Source: CAZVFX01 sp964626565 (lineage in GTDB: Bacteria > Myxococcota_A > UBA9042 > CAIXZC01). Taken from it: a stretch of DNA of 26,215 nucleotides. The translations under genes were made by a program, and so were the position numbers. The notes under the pieces are model-generated. The model was not told where the DNA came from, made no database searches, and saw nothing but the letters and a program-made list of their open reading frames with translations. Below, piece after piece: positions 23,690 to 26,215 of this stretch. Within the stretch, counting starts at the first letter, position 1. Every line of letters starts with the position of its first letter. The stretch lies in assembly GCA_964626565.1 (NCBI GenBank), contig CAZVFX010000101.1, forward strand, positions 1-26,215. The letters run 5' to 3'.

Positions 23690-25636
23690 ATGAATTCACT
23701 TCGTGCATCTTTGATGGTTGCCCTGCTGCTGACAGCTTTGCCCGACGCGGCCTGGGCACAACCGACCGATGTAACGTTGCAAGGTGTCTTGCGATCTGCG
23801 GGTGGAGATGTGGTCAACGGCAGCTACAAAATGATCTTCAACTTGTACGCTTCGCCGGAGGCCGACAACCCGGTGGTCAGTCAAACGCTGAACCAGGTAC
23901 CGGTGCTCAACGGCCTGTACACGGTGCAACTCGACTTCGATGGGGAGGAACCGGGCAAGGACCACTCGGAACTGTGGCTCGGCATCGAAGTGGAGGACCA
24001 GGATGAGTACCCACTGATCAAGTTGACCAGCGTGCTGTACTCGGTGCGCGCCAAGTATGCGGACACCGCTTCGGCTTTGGACTGCACCGGCTGCCTCACC
24101 GAGGAAATGCTGGGGTTCACTCCGCTCACCGAAGAAGACATTACCGACGGCGACCTGGCGGTGAACGGCACAGTTTCCGCAGCCCTGTTCATCGGCGATG
24201 GGTCGGGCCTCACCGGCATCACAAGTCCCCAGGGTGAATGCGCCCCGGGGTGGTTTGTGGCCGGCATAGACGGTGACGGAGGGCTCATGTGCCTTGAAGG
24301 GTCGGTAGACACCGTGGTGGACAGCGTGGACGGCCTGACTGGCGGGACCATCGCCGGGGACGTCGAGGTTGGCGGCAGCCTTACGGTCAACGGCGCTGGG
24401 GTATGCACTGAAGATGGCAACTGCGGGGACACGCTGGCTCAGTTGTTGTGCCAGGAGGATGAACTGGCGGTGTGGAACGGCGACATGTGGGTGTGCAGTA
24501 CGTTCGGCGCCCTCTTCGACCCGGGATTATTGCCCGCAGACGCGTTGAACGAAGTCTCCAACGAGTTGCTGTTCAACCAGTTCGTGGACATATACACCAG
24601 CCCCGGCGCGCCCGTTGCGATCCCGGACAACAACCCCACCGGCGTCTCCGACGAAATCGACCTTCCCGATGCTGGCATTGCCCAGGAACTGACGGTATCC
24701 ATCAACATCAGCAACTCGGACATGTCCACGGTGAAAGTAGTGCTGTTCGACCCGCAGAACACGGAATACGTTCTTTACGACAAGAACGGCCCCGGGGATC
24801 AGTTCGGCGCCACCTATCCTACCCCGGAAGAGCCGGTTTCCGGCGATCTGACTGCCTGGGTGGGCGAGAATCCCATGGGCACCTGGCGATTGCAGGTGAT
24901 GGACACCGGCTTCAAGGACAACGAGACGGACGGCCAGATTAACACCTGGTCCGTCCAGGTGAAGACACTGTCTTCCAAGAAGGTGCAGGTGAAGGGCGAC
25001 CTTATCATCGACGGCAACATCTCCGCGGGCGGCATCGTATCCGCGGGCGGCAACGGCATGAGCATTGACGAAGGCGGCAACGCCGCGTTCACCGGCAGCG
25101 TGAAGATCGGCGGCGACGACGGCGAGTGCGATGCGAACAAGGTGGGGACGCTTAGGTATGACACCGAGTACGGATTGGAAACGTGCGATGGGGAGAGGTG
25201 GGTTGCGGCCCGGGCGCGACCGGTTGTCTGGCGGGGCGTGTGCAACACCCACAACACCAGCGGCGGTTGGCAGAACTACTGCCTCAACCAGTCGACCCAC
25301 AATACCGCTGATAAGTACTTCGACGTCGCCAGCAACGGCTATATCACGTTCAAGATACCGGGTTGGTATCGAACATCATTCTGGTGCGCCAGCAACGGCG
25401 GCAGCAACGCCCACATTCGGCTGTTCCGGAACGGCGCATCCTACCACTACGGGCACGAAAAGGTGCACGGGCACTGGAGCGACAATTTCGCGGACGAGGT
25501 GTACACGTTCCAGGCCGGGGATACGTTCCACGTTGAGGTTCACAACCCGGGCTCCTACGCCTATCACGCCGGCAACGTGAGCAACGGTGCTCACAGCGGA
25601 TTCTCCATCGAGTACGTGGGGCCGATTGATCCTTAA
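23690..25636 (+). CDS. Secreted protein with proprotein-convertase P domain and C-terminal jelly-roll
   Basis: The product has 648 residues. A type I signal peptide ends near AAWAQ (24), with no lipobox. Residues 25-125 form a beta domain ending in YSVRAKYADTA, a motif I associate with the N-terminal region of tail-fibre-like and repeat surface proteins of environmental bacteria. A low-complexity Gly/Asp/Val region (150-300) follows. Residues 305-425 match the P/Homo B domain of subtilisin-like proprotein convertases (IPDNNPTGVSDEI, VKVVLFDPQNTEY, WVGENPMGTWRLQVMD, INTWSVQV). Residues 515-645 look like a C1q/TNF-type jelly-roll (FDVASNGYITFKIPGWY, HIRLFRNGASY, TFQAGDTFHVEV). No protease domain is present, so the P domain probably serves in binding. 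GGAGG lies six bases before the ATG. Convergent with the next gene with nine bases between stops. Confidence 0.85.
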   Translation: MNSLRASLMVALLLTALPDAAWAQPTDVTLQGVLRSAGGDVVNGSYKMIFNLYASPEADNPVVSQTLNQVPVLNGLYTVQLDFDGEEPGKDHSELWLGIEVEDQDEYPLIKLTSVLYSVRAKYADTASALDCTGCLTEEMLGFTPLTEEDITDGDLAVNGTVSAALFIGDGSGLTGITSPQGECAPGWFVAGIDGDGGLMCLEGSVDTVVDSVDGLTGGTIAGDVEVGGSLTVNGAGVCTEDGNCGDTLAQLLCQEDELAVWNGDMWVCSTFGALFDPGLLPADALNEVSNELLFNQFVDIYTSPGAPVAIPDNNPTGVSDEIDLPDAGIAQELTVSINISNSDMSTVKVVLFDPQNTEYVLYDKNGPGDQFGATYPTPEEPVSGDLTAWVGENPMGTWRLQVMDTGFKDNETDGQINTWSVQVKTLSSKKVQVKGDLIIDGNISAGGIVSAGGNGMSIDEGGNAAFTGSVKIGGDDGECDANKVGTLRYDTEYGLETCDGERWVAARARPVVWRGVCNTHNTSGGWQNYCLNQSTHNTADKYFDVASNGYITFKIPGWYRTSFWCASNGGSNAHIRLFRNGASYHYGHEKVHGHWSDNFADEVYTFQAGDTFHVEVHNPGSYAYHAGNVSNGAHSGFSIEYVGPIDP

Positions 25637-25645
25637 AGAAGGTAC

Positions 25646-26032
25646 TTAAAGCGCTTCCAGCACTCTGGCAAGTTTTTCACTGACCTCACCCGCCAGTTCC
25701 TCAATGACAGGATTGTCTATCCCCGCCATGGCACCCACCGGGTCCATGGCAAACACCTCCAGGCCGCCCGTTTCCAATTCTTGAACAATGACGTTGCAGG
25801 GCAGCATAACGCCGATCTTATCTTCAGCCAGCAGCGCCCGGTGTGCAAAGGGCGGGTTGCACGCACCCAAAATCTTGTATTTGCGGAAATCCACATCGAT
25901 CTTCTTTTTGAGGGTCGCTTTCACATCGATCTCAGTGAGCACACCGAAACCCTCGTCTTTCAAAGCCGCAGTAACCCTCTCAACCGCCGCATCAAACTCA
26001 CCATCAATATTCCTGCTCATGTAGTAGTTCAT
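25646..26032 (-). CDS. DUF302 family protein
   Basis: The product has 128 residues, the normal size, cytoplasmic, without a signal. It shows the DUF302 pattern: FDAAVERVTAALKDEGFGVLTEIDVKATLK-like N-terminal half, then KILGACNPPFAHRAL with Cys58 and IGVMLPCNVIV with Cys79, and a C-terminal helix. The molecular function of DUF302 is unknown; some members occur near sulfur or heavy-metal genes, but nothing here indicates that. The ATG at 26032 is chosen over an upstream frame because GGGAGG lies seven bases before it and the domain starts there. The 183 bases upstream to the window edge hold no clear promoter or other gene; a GGGTCTGACC motif sits at 26155-26164. Confidence 0.88.
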   Translation of the reverse strand: MNYYMSRNIDGEFDAAVERVTAALKDEGFGVLTEIDVKATLKKKIDVDFRKYKILGACNPPFAHRALLAEDKIGVMLPCNVIVQELETGGLEVFAMDPVGAMAGIDNPVIEELAGEVSEKLARVLEAL

Positions 26033-26215
26033 GTTGAACCTCCCTTGCATACGGTTGGAGCCAACCTGCACTGGTAGGTTACACGAATCCGGCGCTGCGA
26101 AGTAGGCCGGGGCCGCAAAAAGGGCTCGAAGAGCAAAAGAAAGCAAATATGAAAGGGTCTGACCTTGATGGATCCCCTCAAATAGGCTCAAGTGCCAATG
26201 TTGCCGGGGCATTCC

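Noticed and set aside
26033..26212. 60-residue N-terminal extension of the DUF302 protein
   Set aside because: The domain, an ATG and a strong GGGAGG site all point to 26032; the extension is unlike DUF302 proteins.

Overview
The window looks like part of a metagenome-type scaffold from a GC-rich Gram-negative bacterium, most likely a Myxococcota or other deltaproteobacterial-type lineage. That placement is inference. It rests on several very acidic, Cys-rich secreted lipoproteins, MopE-type CNGxDDDCDG motifs with thrombospondin type 3 (TSP3) repeats, the CGGDGCGGSCG signature, and two outer-membrane beta-barrel proteins. I see no tRNA, rRNA, CRISPR array, transposase, integrase or phage gene, and no gene-free stretch longer than 300 bases.

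Layout. From 11 to 3341 (minus) a lipoprotein GH3 glycosidase is followed, with one base between stop and start, by an outer-membrane porin-like barrel. Divergent from it, at 3524-4513 (plus), is a polysaccharide deacetylase lipoprotein with a Ca-binding-like TSP3/MopE-type segment. At 4536-5177 (minus) is an unrecognised Cys-containing protein. At 5322-8465 (plus) is a large lipoprotein with a striking acidic stalk, a Cys-rich neck and three LamG-like modules. At 8538-10453 (plus) an ATP-cone/uridine-kinase-like fusion overlaps a cytoplasmic AmpD-like amidase by four bases. The amidase overlaps by 76 bases, tail to tail, the last gene of a minus-strand operon at 10378-13006: GNAT acetyltransferase, methylthioribose-1-phosphate isomerase (mtnA), and a phosphodiester-glycosidase-like exported protein.

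A second minus-strand operon (13099-16825) holds an outer-membrane barrel protein, a PduO-type cobalamin adenosyltransferase and a lipase-like alpha/beta hydrolase lipoprotein. Divergent from it run a PP2C phosphatase and tyrS (17016-19150). Three large secreted proteins follow: one with eight Kazal-like modules (19200-20843), one with a MopE/TSP3 super-repeat (20937-23644, interrupted by a 100-N gap), and one with a proprotein-convertase P domain and a C-terminal jelly-roll (23690-25636). A DUF302 protein (25646-26032, minus) ends the window.

Together the genes mix housekeeping functions (tyrS, mtnA, pduO-type, udk-like, ampD-like) with a rich cell-surface set that handles glycans, peptidoglycan fragments and probably adhesion. 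The most useful observations are: the exact 55-bp repeat flanking the N gap, which looks like an assembler k-mer overlap and restores one open frame when collapsed; the tetrapeptide stalk of the LamG lipoprotein; the ~93-residue super-repeat; the eight-Kazal lipoprotein; the ATP-cone/kinase fusion; and two matching promoters of the form TTGAT[T/C]-N17-TAGTAT.
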